NCBI GenBank assembly: GCA_963777905.1
Contig: CAVZSM010000015.1
Span: forward strand, 1-64,000
Direction of reading: 5' to 3'
Length of the DNA stretch: 64,000 nt
Source of the DNA: Trebonia sp963777905
GTDB lineage: Bacteria > Actinomycetota > Actinomycetes > Streptosporangiales > Streptosporangiaceae
A model generated the notes under the pieces. It searched no databases. It was not told the DNA's origin and was given only the letters and a program-made list of their open reading frames with translations. Shown piece by piece: positions 1 to 7,528 of this stretch. Positions within the stretch are counted from its first letter, which is position 1. Each line of letters opens with the position of its first letter. The position numbers and the translations under genes were made by a program.

Positions 1-67
1 CGCGGTCCACGCCGGCCGCTCAGCAGTCGTCGCCGTCCACCTCCCGCGTGCCCAAGGCTGACCGCCG

Positions 68-119
68 GGAAATCCATGGCGTTTGCGTGGCTATAACGAC
101 TGAACCGCCATGGATTTCC
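68..119. repeat. perfect 14-bp inverted repeat upstream of first gene
   Basis: GGAAATCCATGGCG at 68-81 is matched exactly by its reverse complement at 106-119 across a 24-base spacer. It ends about 70 bases before the likely start at 192. It could be the terminator of a gene left of the window or an operator. No T-run follows it. Confidence 0.6.
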
Positions 120-191
120 TTTCTCCACAGGTTATCCACAGCTTCAGATTCGATAGTGACAAGCGCTTGCGCCTATCTGCACTCTGGAGAT

Positions 192-1138
192 ATGAAGCCA
201 TGCCCTCCCGGCCTAGTCGACGTTCTCGCTGATCACGAAGGCGTGATCAGCACATCCGATGCGCTCCGGTCATGACAGCAAACCAATTGAGATGGCAACT
301 ATCCTCCGGGCGCTGGCAAAAAGCCGCCCGCGGAGTGGTGGTCGCCCAGTCCGGCCCGCTTACTGACGGGCAAAATCTGCGAGCGGCGCTGCTTCGGGCC
401 GGACCGCAAGCAGTGCTTGCTGGATTGACCGCTGCCCGGCTGGACGGCCTTACCGGATTCGGAGATAAAGCTTCATTCGCGGAAAGCCCTATTCACCTTC
501 TCGTACCGTACGGGTACAAGCGGCGAACCTCGCCTCTCAGGCTGTGGGTGATAACGCACTACTGGCAGGCGCTTGACAGCACGGACGTGCATCCGACCCG
601 GCAGCCGAGGCGGACGCGGATCGCGCGGTCGCTGGTCGACGCCGCCGCCTGGATGCCGGCCGACCGCGGCGCGATGGCGGTCCTCGCCGCGGGCGTTCAG
701 CAGCGCCTGGTCCGGGTGGACGACCTGCGTCAGGTGGTTGCCAGGATCGAGACTCTGCGCCGGCGCACTCTCATGACCGGCATCCTCGATGACATCACGG
801 GCGGCGCGCAGGCGCTGTCGGAGCTGGACTTCACCCGTCAGGTCGTGCGCGCATACCGGCTGCCCGAGCCCGGCCGTCAAGCCGCGCGCCGTGACTCGCG
901 GGGCAGACGGCGGTGGACCGACGTCATGTGGGACGACTGCAAGGTCGCGGCCGAGATCGACGGCGCCCAGCACACCGAGGACCCCTTGCAGCGCTGGGAC
1001 GACATGGAGCGGGACAACGATCTCAACGTCGACGGCTACCGGACGCTGAGGTTCCCGGCGTGGCTTATCCGGCAGCACCCGGAACTCGTCGCCCGGCAGA
1101 TCCGCAGGGCGCTCCGCGCAGCGGGTTACCGAGACTGA
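192..1138 (+). pseudogene. AbiEi-antitoxin-like / DUF559 nuclease-fold protein, split by a frameshift
   Basis: The N-terminal part (192-275, start ATG after CTGGAGAT) reads MKPCPPGLVDVLADHEGVI and looks like the winged-helix start of the AbiEi-type antitoxin domain. It stops at 273-275. The rest continues in another frame from ATG 272 (288 aa): the remainder of that domain (QLSSGRWQKAARGVVV), a middle section, and a C-terminal DUF559-like endonuclease-fold segment (KVAAEIDGAQH..., then W.D..RDNDLN..GYRTLRFP). In related proteins the two halves form one chain, so a one-base loss near 270 is the simplest reading. The ATGA overlap (272-275) could also allow coupled translation of two pieces. Proteins of this type are common orphan genes in actinomycetes and no partner toxin is visible. 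The tRNA follows 61 bases downstream. Confidence 0.6.
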
Positions 1139-1199
1139 CGAGGCTCCGCGAGCGAGCCCGGTAAGGCAGGCGCGAGTGCGGTACTCTTGCGGCTGGTAT

Positions 1200-1273
1200 G
1201 GGGCGGTAGCTCAGCTGGTCAGAGCAGCGGACTCATAATCTGCCGGTCGCGGGTTCGAGCCCCGCCCGCCCCA
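1200..1273 (+). tRNA. tRNA with anticodon CAT (elongator Met, or Ile2 if lysidine-modified)
   Basis: Cloverleaf read by eye: acceptor GGGGCGG (1200-1206) pairs with CCGCCCC (1266-1272), discriminator A1273. The D-arm is GCTC...GAGC. The anticodon stem GCGGA/TCTGC has one weak pair and closes loop CTCATAA with anticodon CAT. The T-stem GCGGG/CCCGC closes loop TTCGAGC. CCA is not encoded (ACCT follows). CAT could be Met or lysidine-modified Ile. The 3' half from the anticodon loop onward is repeated exactly twice downstream, so the gene has been used as an integration site. Confidence 0.95.
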
Positions 1274-1513
1274 CCTGCGGTTATGTGTGATATCCGGTGT
1301 TGCCTGGACGGTTTCGTGGACAGAGATAGTTTGCCGGTGTTACCGCCATGGCCCATGCCCTTGTGGTCACAAAGAGCAACTGTCGAGCGGTTCGTGGCGT
1401 GCCGAGGTGTGTGGAAGGACCCGCTGACCCCGTGAGCTCCGGTTCCGGAAGACTCTCAAGCCCGAGGTAGAGGCGCAGATCGAGCTCGGCAAGCTACTCG
1501 CTCACCCGCACTG
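1232..1513 (+). repeat. att-like repeat copy 1 (tRNA 3' half) plus decayed integrase 5' end
   Basis: Bases 1232-1282 (tRNA anticodon loop to just past the 3' end) recur exactly at 4879-4929 and 10569-10619. For copies 1 and 3 the similarity continues for about 280 bases with roughly eight differences. The segment after 1370 corresponds to the N-terminal arm-binding region of a tyrosine integrase that is readable in copy 2 (KDPLSGREIRFRKARKTEVE). Here it is frame-broken with an early TGA. It is an att site with a dead integrase remnant, not a gene. Confidence 0.8.
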
Positions 1514-1557
1514 GGTCAGGCCAGGTTCCCTGACCCGGACGGAGGTGCCCGGCGGTG

Positions 1558-2955
1558 TCAGGCGGGCCGGATGTTGGCGTTGAGGTGGAACAGGTTGCCC
1601 GGGTCGTACTGTGTCTTGATCTTGGCCAGCCGTTCGTACTTGGCCGGGCCGTAGCTGTGGCGCACCCCGTCGTCGGAGAAATCGGTGATGCCGTTGATGT
1701 AGCCGTCTCCGCCGCCGATGGCGTGCGGGCGCAGCGCCTCCCACAAGCCGCGGACCCAGCCGCGGTCGGCGTCCAGCAGCCCGGCGTCGGGCGCCAGGCC
1801 CACGATGAAGACGCCGTACCGGGGCGAGCGCCCGCCGCTGAACGCCGTCTGGTCGTCGCCGACCTGGCAGTAGGCGCCGTCGAGCCGGTAGAACAGCAGC
1901 ACCGACATGGGTGAGTTCTTGCGCGGGACCTGCTCGGTGATCACGTCGATGACCGCGTCGGACAGCTCCCCGAGGTAGGTGCCCTTTTCGTAGCCGTGAA
2001 TGCCCCACGGGTTGGCCTCATCCAGCAGCTTCTGCAGTTCGACGTAGGGCATCGGGGTGACCAGGTCGAACAGCGGCGGGAGGCTCTCGCGGATCTGGGC
2101 GGTGAGCTTGGCGTGCTCAGGTCCGGAGCCGAACCCGGTCAGCAGCAGCACGTAGCCGGGCGCCAGATGCTGCTCCGGCGGGACGAACGGCGCAGGCGGC
2201 GCGTTCAGCGCGCCGACCACGGCGTTGGTCTCTGGCGGCATTGCCCGCGTGATCTCGCGGGCCAGCCGCAGCGCTTCCCGGCCCTGGTTCAGGGGCCAGA
2301 AGAACAGCCCGACCTGCACGATCGGGCCGACCTCGTGCAGGGTGAACTCGAACGAGGTGACCACGCCGAAGTTGCCGCCGCCGCCGCGGATGGCCCAGAA
2401 CAGGTCCGGATGCTCACTGGCTGAGGCCCGCCGCACCTGGCTGTCGGCGGTGACCACCTCAGCTGAAACCAGGTTGTCGATGCTGAGCCCGAACTTGCGG
2501 GTCAGCCAGCCCATGCCACCGCCGAGCGTCAGCCCGCCCACGCCGGTGTGGCTGACCAGCCCGGCGGGCATGGCCAGCCCGTGGGCCTGGGCGGCGGCGT
2601 CCACGTCGCTCAGCAGCGCACCGCCGCCGACCGTGGCCCGCCGGGCGGCCGGGTCGACCGCGACATGGTTGAGCAGGCTCAGGTCGATCATCAGGCCGCC
2701 GTCGCAGACGGCCGTGCCCGCCGGGTTGTGCGCGCCGCCGCGCACCGATACTTCCAGCCCGTGCTCGCACGCGTACGCCACCGCCGCGGCCACGTCAGTG
2801 GCCGAAGCACACCGGGCGATCACCGCGGGACGCCGGTCGATCCCGCCGTTCCATACCCGGCGCGCGGCATCGAAACCAGGGTCACCGGGTGCGATCACGG
2901 GCCCTTCCATCACGGTGCGGAGCTGACCGATCGCTTCCATGGCCGTCTGCGTCAT
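1558..2955 (-). CDS. FAD-binding oxidoreductase, berberine-bridge-enzyme type (465 aa)
   Basis: A flavoprotein oxidase of the PCMH-type FAD family with a C-terminal BBE segment. The FAD-binding domain covers about residues 35-205. It carries VRGGAHNPAG, whose His76 matches the histidine that covalently binds FAD, and GVGGLTLGGGMGWL. The cysteine that makes the second FAD bond in bicovalent members is absent (SHTGVGG in place of the C-P-T-V-G-V-G-G-like stretch), so a single covalent link is expected. The C-terminal KTQYDPGNLFHLNANI is the BBE motif. The start at 2955 has AGGAGGGGG upstream; in-frame extension to 3048 lacks a ribosome site. The substrate is unknown; such enzymes oxidise sugars or alcohols in secondary metabolism. 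It stands alone, inside the first tRNA-bounded segment. Confidence 0.9.
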   Translation of the reverse strand: MTQTAMEAIGQLRTVMEGPVIAPGDPGFDAARRVWNGGIDRRPAVIARCASATDVAAAVAYACEHGLEVSVRGGAHNPAGTAVCDGGLMIDLSLLNHVAVDPAARRATVGGGALLSDVDAAAQAHGLAMPAGLVSHTGVGGLTLGGGMGWLTRKFGLSIDNLVSAEVVTADSQVRRASASEHPDLFWAIRGGGGNFGVVTSFEFTLHEVGPIVQVGLFFWPLNQGREALRLAREITRAMPPETNAVVGALNAPPAPFVPPEQHLAPGYVLLLTGFGSGPEHAKLTAQIRESLPPLFDLVTPMPYVELQKLLDEANPWGIHGYEKGTYLGELSDAVIDVITEQVPRKNSPMSVLLFYRLDGAYCQVGDDQTAFSGGRSPRYGVFIVGLAPDAGLLDADRGWVRGLWEALRPHAIGGGDGYINGITDFSDDGVRHSYGPAKYERLAKIKTQYDPGNLFHLNANIRPA

Positions 2956-3076
2956 AACATTCCCCCTCCTGCTGGTCTGGCCGCGTCGGCCTAGGGCCTG
3001 ATGGCTGAGCCGGCGCAATGGGATGCGTGTCGTGTGATCGGGTGTCAAGCTGCGGGCGTGCTGGCCGGTGGTGCTG

Positions 3077-3268
3077 TCAGGCGTGGGCGCGCAGCCGCAG
3101 GACCGGGCGCCAGGCGCGGCGCAGCCGGTGCGGGGTTATCCGGGCGCGCCGGGCTGCGCTGGCCAGGTCGCGGAGCTGGCGGGTCAAGCGGTGTGAGCCG
3201 ATGTCGGCGTGCATGTCGCGGTGCCGGTCGTGGACGAGCTTGGCAGCGCTGTAGGGGTGGGTGTACAT
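3077..3268 (-). CDS. small basic conserved hypothetical protein (63 aa)
   Basis: It begins MYTHPYSAAKLVHDRHRDMH and is rich in Arg, with an alpha-helical RQLRDLASAARRARI stretch. I recall many short actinomycete ORFs beginning MYTHPY with the same arginine-rich helix, function unknown. An AGGA ribosome site lies about 7 bases before ATG 3268. No signal peptide or metal motif is seen. Base composition matches the surroundings. Confidence 0.6.
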   Translation of the reverse strand: MYTHPYSAAKLVHDRHRDMHADIGSHRLTRQLRDLASAARRARITPHRLRRAWRPVLRLRAHA

Positions 3269-3617
3269 GGGTTTGTCCTGTCTGTGCGGCCTGAACCGGG
3301 TCCGGCTGTGGCTGGCATATGCCGGGCCGGATTCTTGCTAATGAGTGGTTCGGGGCCCTGCGACCCGGCAATTTCCTGCATGTTGATCGGACGCATCTGA
3401 AGGGCGTTTCCGCCAATCGCGAAGGTTCGATCGGGGCAGTGCTTACGTTCAACGTAGTGGTCATAGTAGATTTCCAAGTTTGATAATAGATTTCCAGGTT
3501 TAGGGTCGTGGCTGGCCCGCCACCGCGTGGTTAACCGTAGGCCCGAAGTCAGCGCGGCTCCATACGTATTCGTGCGTATATGCCGTCACGTCCTGCGACT
3601 GCTAGACTTGGCGTGAC
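3269..3617. promoter_or_regulatory. AT-richer intergenic region with operator-like repeats
   Basis: This gap between the small ORF (reading left) and the LuxR gene (reading right) is lower in GC than its neighbours. It holds a 13-base palindrome TACGTTCAACGTA at 3444-3456. It also holds a direct repeat TAGATTTCCA(A/G)GTT at 3467-3480 and 3487-3500, exactly 20 bases apart (about two helical turns). These are candidate regulator sites. No gene is recognised here. Confidence 0.45.
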
Positions 3618-4463
3618 ATGCAGGTGTCGCTAGCTCGGGGGGGCAGCGTGACTTGTCGTCGTGGTGATCTTCTTGCAGTCCTCGGCGTCGCCGAGCAGCT
3701 GGCAGCTGTTGAGAGCATCGAGCAGCTGGCCGCCCTGTTGCCCTCTGTTGCCAGTCTTGTCGGGGGGGCCTGCGTGATCTATCACCACTCGGTCGCGCTG
3801 ACGGGGGAGATCAGGCAAGTCGACGTTGGATGGGCTGAGGGTGGATTCACCCCTAAGCGGCTTGAGGCCTTCGCCGCACTCGCTCATGAACATCCGCTTA
3901 TTCAGATTCAGCGCTCTGCAACTCCGCGCCAAGCCACCGAACTATTGGTCGTGTCCCAGCTGGTAGGCGAAAGAGCGTGGCGTAACTCGCGTATCTACTC
4001 CGAATCGCAGCACCCGCTCGGAATGGATGATCAATGTGTGTTGATGCTCGGATCGGATCTTCGGGATTTTTCGGCCTTCAGCATTGGGAGGCCCGGCAGG
4101 CCTTTCAACGAACGCGAGATAGCGATCGTCGACTTGATTCGCCCGCATCTGAGATCAGCCGCGGAACGCGCAAAGCGATCACGTGCCTCTTATGGAGCCA
4201 TTCAAGTACTGCCGTCGCCTCGCGAGGTAATGATCGAGACTCCGCAGCTTAAGTCGAGTTCGGCGACTGCCGCTCTGACTATGCGGGAAATCGAAGTGCT
4301 GTATGCACTGTTGGACGGCAGGAGTGCTCGTAGTGCCGCCCGCCAACTCGGCATCTCCCCGCGCACATACAGCACTCACCTAAATACCATCTACCGCAAG
4401 TTGGACGCTGCATGCCGAGGCGAAGCTCTTGCGGCCGCGTTCCAGCTCTCTGTGACGCCGTGA
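3618..4463 (+). CDS. LuxR-family transcriptional regulator (281 aa)
   Basis: The C-terminal HTH covers about residues 217-270: LTMREIEVLYALLDGRSARS, then AARQLGISPRTYSTHLNTIYRKLDA, a typical LuxR/GerE four-helix unit. The N-terminal about 200 residues look like a GAF-like sensory region (RPFNEREIAIVDLIRPHLRSA precedes the linker, as in other LuxR proteins with N-terminal GAF-type domains). No phospho-acceptor receiver motif and no Walker A are seen. Codon use is visibly less GC-rich than neighbouring genes, which fits acquisition with an element. ATG 3618 lacks a strong ribosome site; GTG 3648 is an alternative. Its target is unknown; the repeats at 3444-3500 are candidates. Confidence 0.85.
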   Translation: MQVSLARGGSVTCRRGDLLAVLGVAEQLAAVESIEQLAALLPSVASLVGGACVIYHHSVALTGEIRQVDVGWAEGGFTPKRLEAFAALAHEHPLIQIQRSATPRQATELLVVSQLVGERAWRNSRIYSESQHPLGMDDQCVLMLGSDLRDFSAFSIGRPGRPFNEREIAIVDLIRPHLRSAAERAKRSRASYGAIQVLPSPREVMIETPQLKSSSATAALTMREIEVLYALLDGRSARSAARQLGISPRTYSTHLNTIYRKLDAACRGEALAAAFQLSVTP

Positions 4464-4760
4464 GCTGAGTTCTGCAATTCGGCCAGCCTGGGCCTAGCCG
4501 TGCTCTGATGGAGACCGCTGTCGGAGGCTTCGCGAGTGGATAGCCTGACTCAGCCGCCGTCGAGGTGCTTCTCGTCAGGAGACTCGGGGATAGCAAACGG
4601 GACCGACCCACCGCCTGGCCTCCACACAACTCTGCGCGAACGCTCCGGGCAAGGTACAGTCCACCTCATATCGACCGCGCCTCTCGACAACTCCGGGCTC
4701 CAGCGTTCGAGCTCGGGCAGGCTCTTACGCAGCGTTACGACGCGGGCTGCGGCAGATCTC
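4464..4760. other. non-coding stretch with no recognisable content
   Basis: Between the LuxR gene and the repeat block at 4766 I see no ORF with a ribosome site and family resemblance, no hairpin and no tRNA. It probably belongs to the right end of the first integrated segment. Confidence 0.4.
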
Positions 4761-4765
4761 TCGGC

Positions 4766-4929
4766 GTGGACCGGGGCGTGGACCGGCACTGGAGGAACTC
4801 CCAGTGCCGCGTGTGCGTTCATGGCATCTACGCGAGGCGTTGGTGCAGGTCAAGCGAACGTTGCGGCTGAGCGTGCTTCTCATAATCTGCCGGTCGCGGG
4901 TTCGAGCCCCGCCCGCCCCACCTGCGGTT
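4766..4929 (+). repeat. junction block 2: paired GTGGACCG motifs and exact tRNA 3'-half copy
   Basis: GTGGACCG occurs at 4766-4773 and 4779-4786, followed by a small hairpin (CACTGG/CCAGTG) and a conserved stretch (GTGTGCGTTCATGGCAT, then GAGCGTGCTTCT) shared with the block at about 10454-10568. Bases 4879-4929 are identical to tRNA positions 1232-1282. Another GTGGACCG lies to the right at 4963-4970. The layout, a core with repeated motifs on both sides, resembles arm-type integrase sites around an attachment core; that role is inferred. Confidence 0.7.
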
Positions 4930-4989
4930 TTATGCCTTCACCGGTCGATTCGTGACTGGTTCGTGGACCGACGAAATTGCAGCTGTGTA

Positions 4990-5165
4990 GCCTGCCGCGT
5001 TAGTCCTCCGGTCACATAGAGCAACTGCCGAGCGGGTCGTGGCGTGCCAAGGTGTATGCCGGGAAGGACCCGCTGTCCGGCCGCGAGATCCGGTTCCGGA
5101 AGGCCCGCAAGACCGAGGTCGAGGCGCAGATCGAGCTCGGTAAGCTGCTCGCGCTCGTACGTAAT
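4990..5165 (+). pseudogene. N-terminal fragment of a tyrosine site-specific integrase
   Basis: The frame beginning at 5052 reads MYAGKDPLSGREIRFRKARK, then TEVEAQIELGKLLALV. This matches the arm-type DNA-binding N-terminus of actinomycete phage-type integrases (GSWRVKVYAG..DP..GRE). Similarity to copies 1 and 3 begins near 4995. After about 5160 the resemblance ends. No catalytic core (R...HxxR...Y) follows, so it is a truncated remnant next to att copy 2. The open frame continues into the MetE-like gene only by chance. Confidence 0.75.
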
Positions 5166-5309
5166 GCGCCAACCTCGCGTGCGCTGGCAAACCGTTCACC
5201 GAGCATCGCCACGTCCCTGACCTGCGACCAGCCCGCCCGACGCGCGGACGGAATGGGAGCAGGCGGACTGGTAACTGGGGCCAGCTTTGGGCGTTGCGGC
5301 GGCCTTGCC

Positions 5310-5558
5310 TCATCCGGTCGGGAGCCCCAGGCGGCGTCGTTCAAGATCGGAGCGCAGGGCGCCGAGGGCCAGGGAAAGGACCTTCAGCTCATCGAGAGTG
5401 ACGGCCTCGCCGAGAATCTCCTGGATTGCTGCCCGCCAGGCGGGCTCTGCCCGGGACACGGCCGACTCGCCCGCGGGGGTCAGCGCGAGCAGAGAGGAGC
5501 GCCGGGAGATCCGCGACGACATCCACGAAGCCTTCCTCAGCCTCGCCAGCGCCATCAT
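5310..5558 (-). pseudogene. C-terminal fragment of a MarR-family regulator
   Basis: The reading RRSSLLALTPAGESAV followed by a helix-rich tail ending ALRSDLERRRLGLPTG is the wing and C-terminal dimerisation helix of MarR-type repressors. The recognition helix and N-terminal half are missing or frame-broken beyond about 5560, so it is probably non-functional debris between the integrase remnant and the MetE-like gene. Confidence 0.6.
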
Positions 5559-5744
5559 CTGCTGGCGCCGCCTCCGAAACCTCTCACTTTGTTAGGACCT
5601 CCAAGAGCACCCGGAGCCCGGCGGATACCTCGCGGGGCGTACGTTAAGAGCCTGAACTGGGTTATGCGGCCGCAACGCCGGGGCCGCCGGGGGTTGCCGG
5701 GTGCCCGGGGCGTCGGAGTGCCGCGCGAGCGGAAGGGGCGTGCT

Positions 5745-6899
5745 ATGCAGCCGACAGCAGACCGGATCCTGACCACGCACTCGGGCAGCCTGCCGCGACC
5801 GGCGGAGTTCTTGCCGCTTCTGCTGGCACAGGAAGCGGGCCAGCCCGCCGACGACGCCTGGTTCCAAGGCGAGGTGCGGGCGGCGGTGCGGGAGACCGTG
5901 CAGCGGCAGGCGGACGCGGGTGTCGACGTGCTCAACGACGGCGAGGTGAGCAAGCCCAGCTACGCGACGTACGTCAAGGACCGGCTGACCGGCTTCGGCG
6001 GCGAGGGCTCGGTCGAAGAGATCACTGGATCGGTGACAGCGGGCCTGGAGGAGTTTCCTGACTTCGCCGCGAAGATGGCCCAGGCCATGGCGTCCACGCA
6101 GACCATCAAGTTCACGACCTGCGACGGACCGGTCTCCTACGTGGGACAGGACGCGGTGCAGGCCGATATCGAGAACCTCAAGGCGGCTACCGAAGGCGTT
6201 TCCGAGGTAGCCACGTTCATGAGTGCCGCCTCGCCGGGAGTCATCTCCGTCTTCTCGCCCAATCGGTATTACGGCAGCCAGGAGGAATACCTGAGCGCGC
6301 TCGCTGCGGCGATGCGAGAGGAATACGAGGCGATCCACCGCGCGGGCTTCATCCTCCAGGTGGATTGCCCGGACCTGGCCATGACCGCCCCAGGCGCCGG
6401 GTCGCTGGAGAACTTCCGGAGGCAGATGGAGCTGAATGTCGAGGCGCTCAACGAGGCGCTGGCCAACGTCCCCGCCGAGGCCTCACGGATCCACATCTGC
6501 TGGGGCAACCTCGAAATGCCGCGGACCAGGGATGTCGAGCTCAAGGACATCATCGACATCATCCTGAAGGCCAAGCCGGCCGGCATGATGTTGATGGCGT
6601 CCAACGGCCGCCACGCGCACGAGTGGAAGGTGTTCCAGGGCACCAAGCTGCCCGAAGGCAAGTACGTGATCCCGGGCGTTCTCGACTCCACTTCGAACAT
6701 CGTCGAGCATCCCGAGGTGGTCGCGGACCGGCTGATTCGGTATGCCGGGGTGGTGGGCCGGGAGAACGTGATGGCGGGAACCGACTGCGGGTTCGGGACG
6801 GCGGCCGGCATGGACATGGTGGTCCCCACCGTCACGTGGGCGAAGTTCCGGGCCCAGTCCGAGGGAGCCAGGATCGCCTCAGAGCAGCTGTGGGGCTAG
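5745..6899 (+). CDS. MetE-like cobalamin-independent methionine synthase family protein (384 aa)
   Basis: Corresponds to the C-terminal catalytic barrel of MetE only, as in the methionine-synthase-II / epoxyalkane:coenzyme-M-transferase-like group. The zinc ligands expected for thiol activation are visible: His250 and Cys252 in RIHICWGNLE and Cys348 in GTDCGFG. The N-terminus TTHSGSLPRP is also typical. Thus it likely transfers a methyl or alkyl group to a thiol; the substrate is not deducible. The start at 5745 has GGAAGGGG upstream; the longer upstream frame is integrase debris. It is a single cytoplasmic gene in the second tRNA-bounded segment. Confidence 0.85.
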   Translation: MQPTADRILTTHSGSLPRPAEFLPLLLAQEAGQPADDAWFQGEVRAAVRETVQRQADAGVDVLNDGEVSKPSYATYVKDRLTGFGGEGSVEEITGSVTAGLEEFPDFAAKMAQAMASTQTIKFTTCDGPVSYVGQDAVQADIENLKAATEGVSEVATFMSAASPGVISVFSPNRYYGSQEEYLSALAAAMREEYEAIHRAGFILQVDCPDLAMTAPGAGSLENFRRQMELNVEALNEALANVPAEASRIHICWGNLEMPRTRDVELKDIIDIILKAKPAGMMLMASNGRHAHEWKVFQGTKLPEGKYVIPGVLDSTSNIVEHPEVVADRLIRYAGVVGRENVMAGTDCGFGTAAGMDMVVPTVTWAKFRAQSEGARIASEQLWG

Positions 6900-6935
6900 G
6901 AATTGCTAACAGAATGACCTGTGGGAATAGCGGTG

Positions 6936-7070
6936 ATGGTGAGGCGGTTGAGGAGGTCTGTGAGGAAGGGCCAGCAACCGCGATGGATCGTCCCGGACCA
7001 GTTACGGGCCCGCATCGAGCCGCTGTCGCCGGTGGTGCCGCGCCGGGCTGACCCAGCGTCACGGCGATAG
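6936..7070 (+). pseudogene. IS5-type transposase N-terminal fragment (44 codons)
   Basis: The frame from ATG 6936 contains PRWIVPDQLRARIEPLSPVV followed by PRRADP, the conserved N-terminal DUF4096-like start of IS5-family transposases (WIVPDELW..IEPLLP). It stops at 7068-7070 and no DDE catalytic region follows. Remnant only. Confidence 0.65.
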
Positions 7071-7086
7071 GCCCCGCAGGGGCTCG

Positions 7087-7209
7087 GTGTGGACCGGGGC
7101 GTGGACCGGTGTCCTGGGAAATCCCAGGGTCATGTGTGCGTTCATAGCATGCCACGCGAGGCATCGTTGCAGGTCACGCACGCGTTGCGGCGGAGCGTGG
7201 TTCTCATAA
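7087..7209 (+). repeat. degenerate junction block (paired GTGGACCG, altered tRNA core)
   Basis: GTGGACCG at 7089-7096 and again about 13 bases later, then hairpin CCTGGG-AAAT-CCCAGG, then the conserved GTGTGCGTTCATAGCAT and GAGCGTGGTTCTCATAATC stretch seen at 4766-4890 and 10454-10578. The tRNA-like part is cut off after CTCATAATC. This appears to be another, decayed element end. Confidence 0.6.
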
Positions 7210-7528
7210 TCCGCGGGTGGGAGTTCCAAGGCTGGGCAGCCGGCACGGCGATGTTCGCGGTGACGACGCATCCAGACCATCATGTCCAGAAAGCGGAGGA
7301 GGGACACCGACTCGGGATGCTCAGCGGCTCATGGCTGACGGGCTGTCTCAAGCAGCTCTATCGAGTCACTGCGCGACTGGACCTGGGTAGACACGTGACA
7401 ACCTCGCGTTTACACTGGAAATGTAAAACTAGAATCCTGCGACTAGAGAACACACGGGGATCGCCGAAGCGGCAACTCCGGGCGATCCCCTAGCCACCCC
7501 GCCAAGATCTCGCTGTGGGGAGGCGGCC
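7210..7528. promoter_or_regulatory. intergenic region with 10-bp hairpin before lipoprotein gene
   Basis: No gene is recognised. GGGGATCGCC at 7456-7465 pairs perfectly with GGCGATCCCC at 7481-7490 (15-base loop), about 40 bases before the lipoprotein start. It may be a terminator for upstream transcription or a 5' leader structure. The 7370-7450 part is markedly AT-richer. Confidence 0.45.

Noticed and set aside
1187..1435. Open frame across the tRNA encoding GGSSAGQSSGLIICRSRVRA
   Set aside because: This is the well-known false translation of a tRNA gene; the same peptide recurs wherever the tRNA 3' half is copied (4804, 10533).
5052..5744. Apparent 231-residue N-terminal extension of the MetE-like protein
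   Set aside because: It is integrase debris and unrelated sequence read in a frame that happens to stay open; the real start at 5745 has its own ribosome site.
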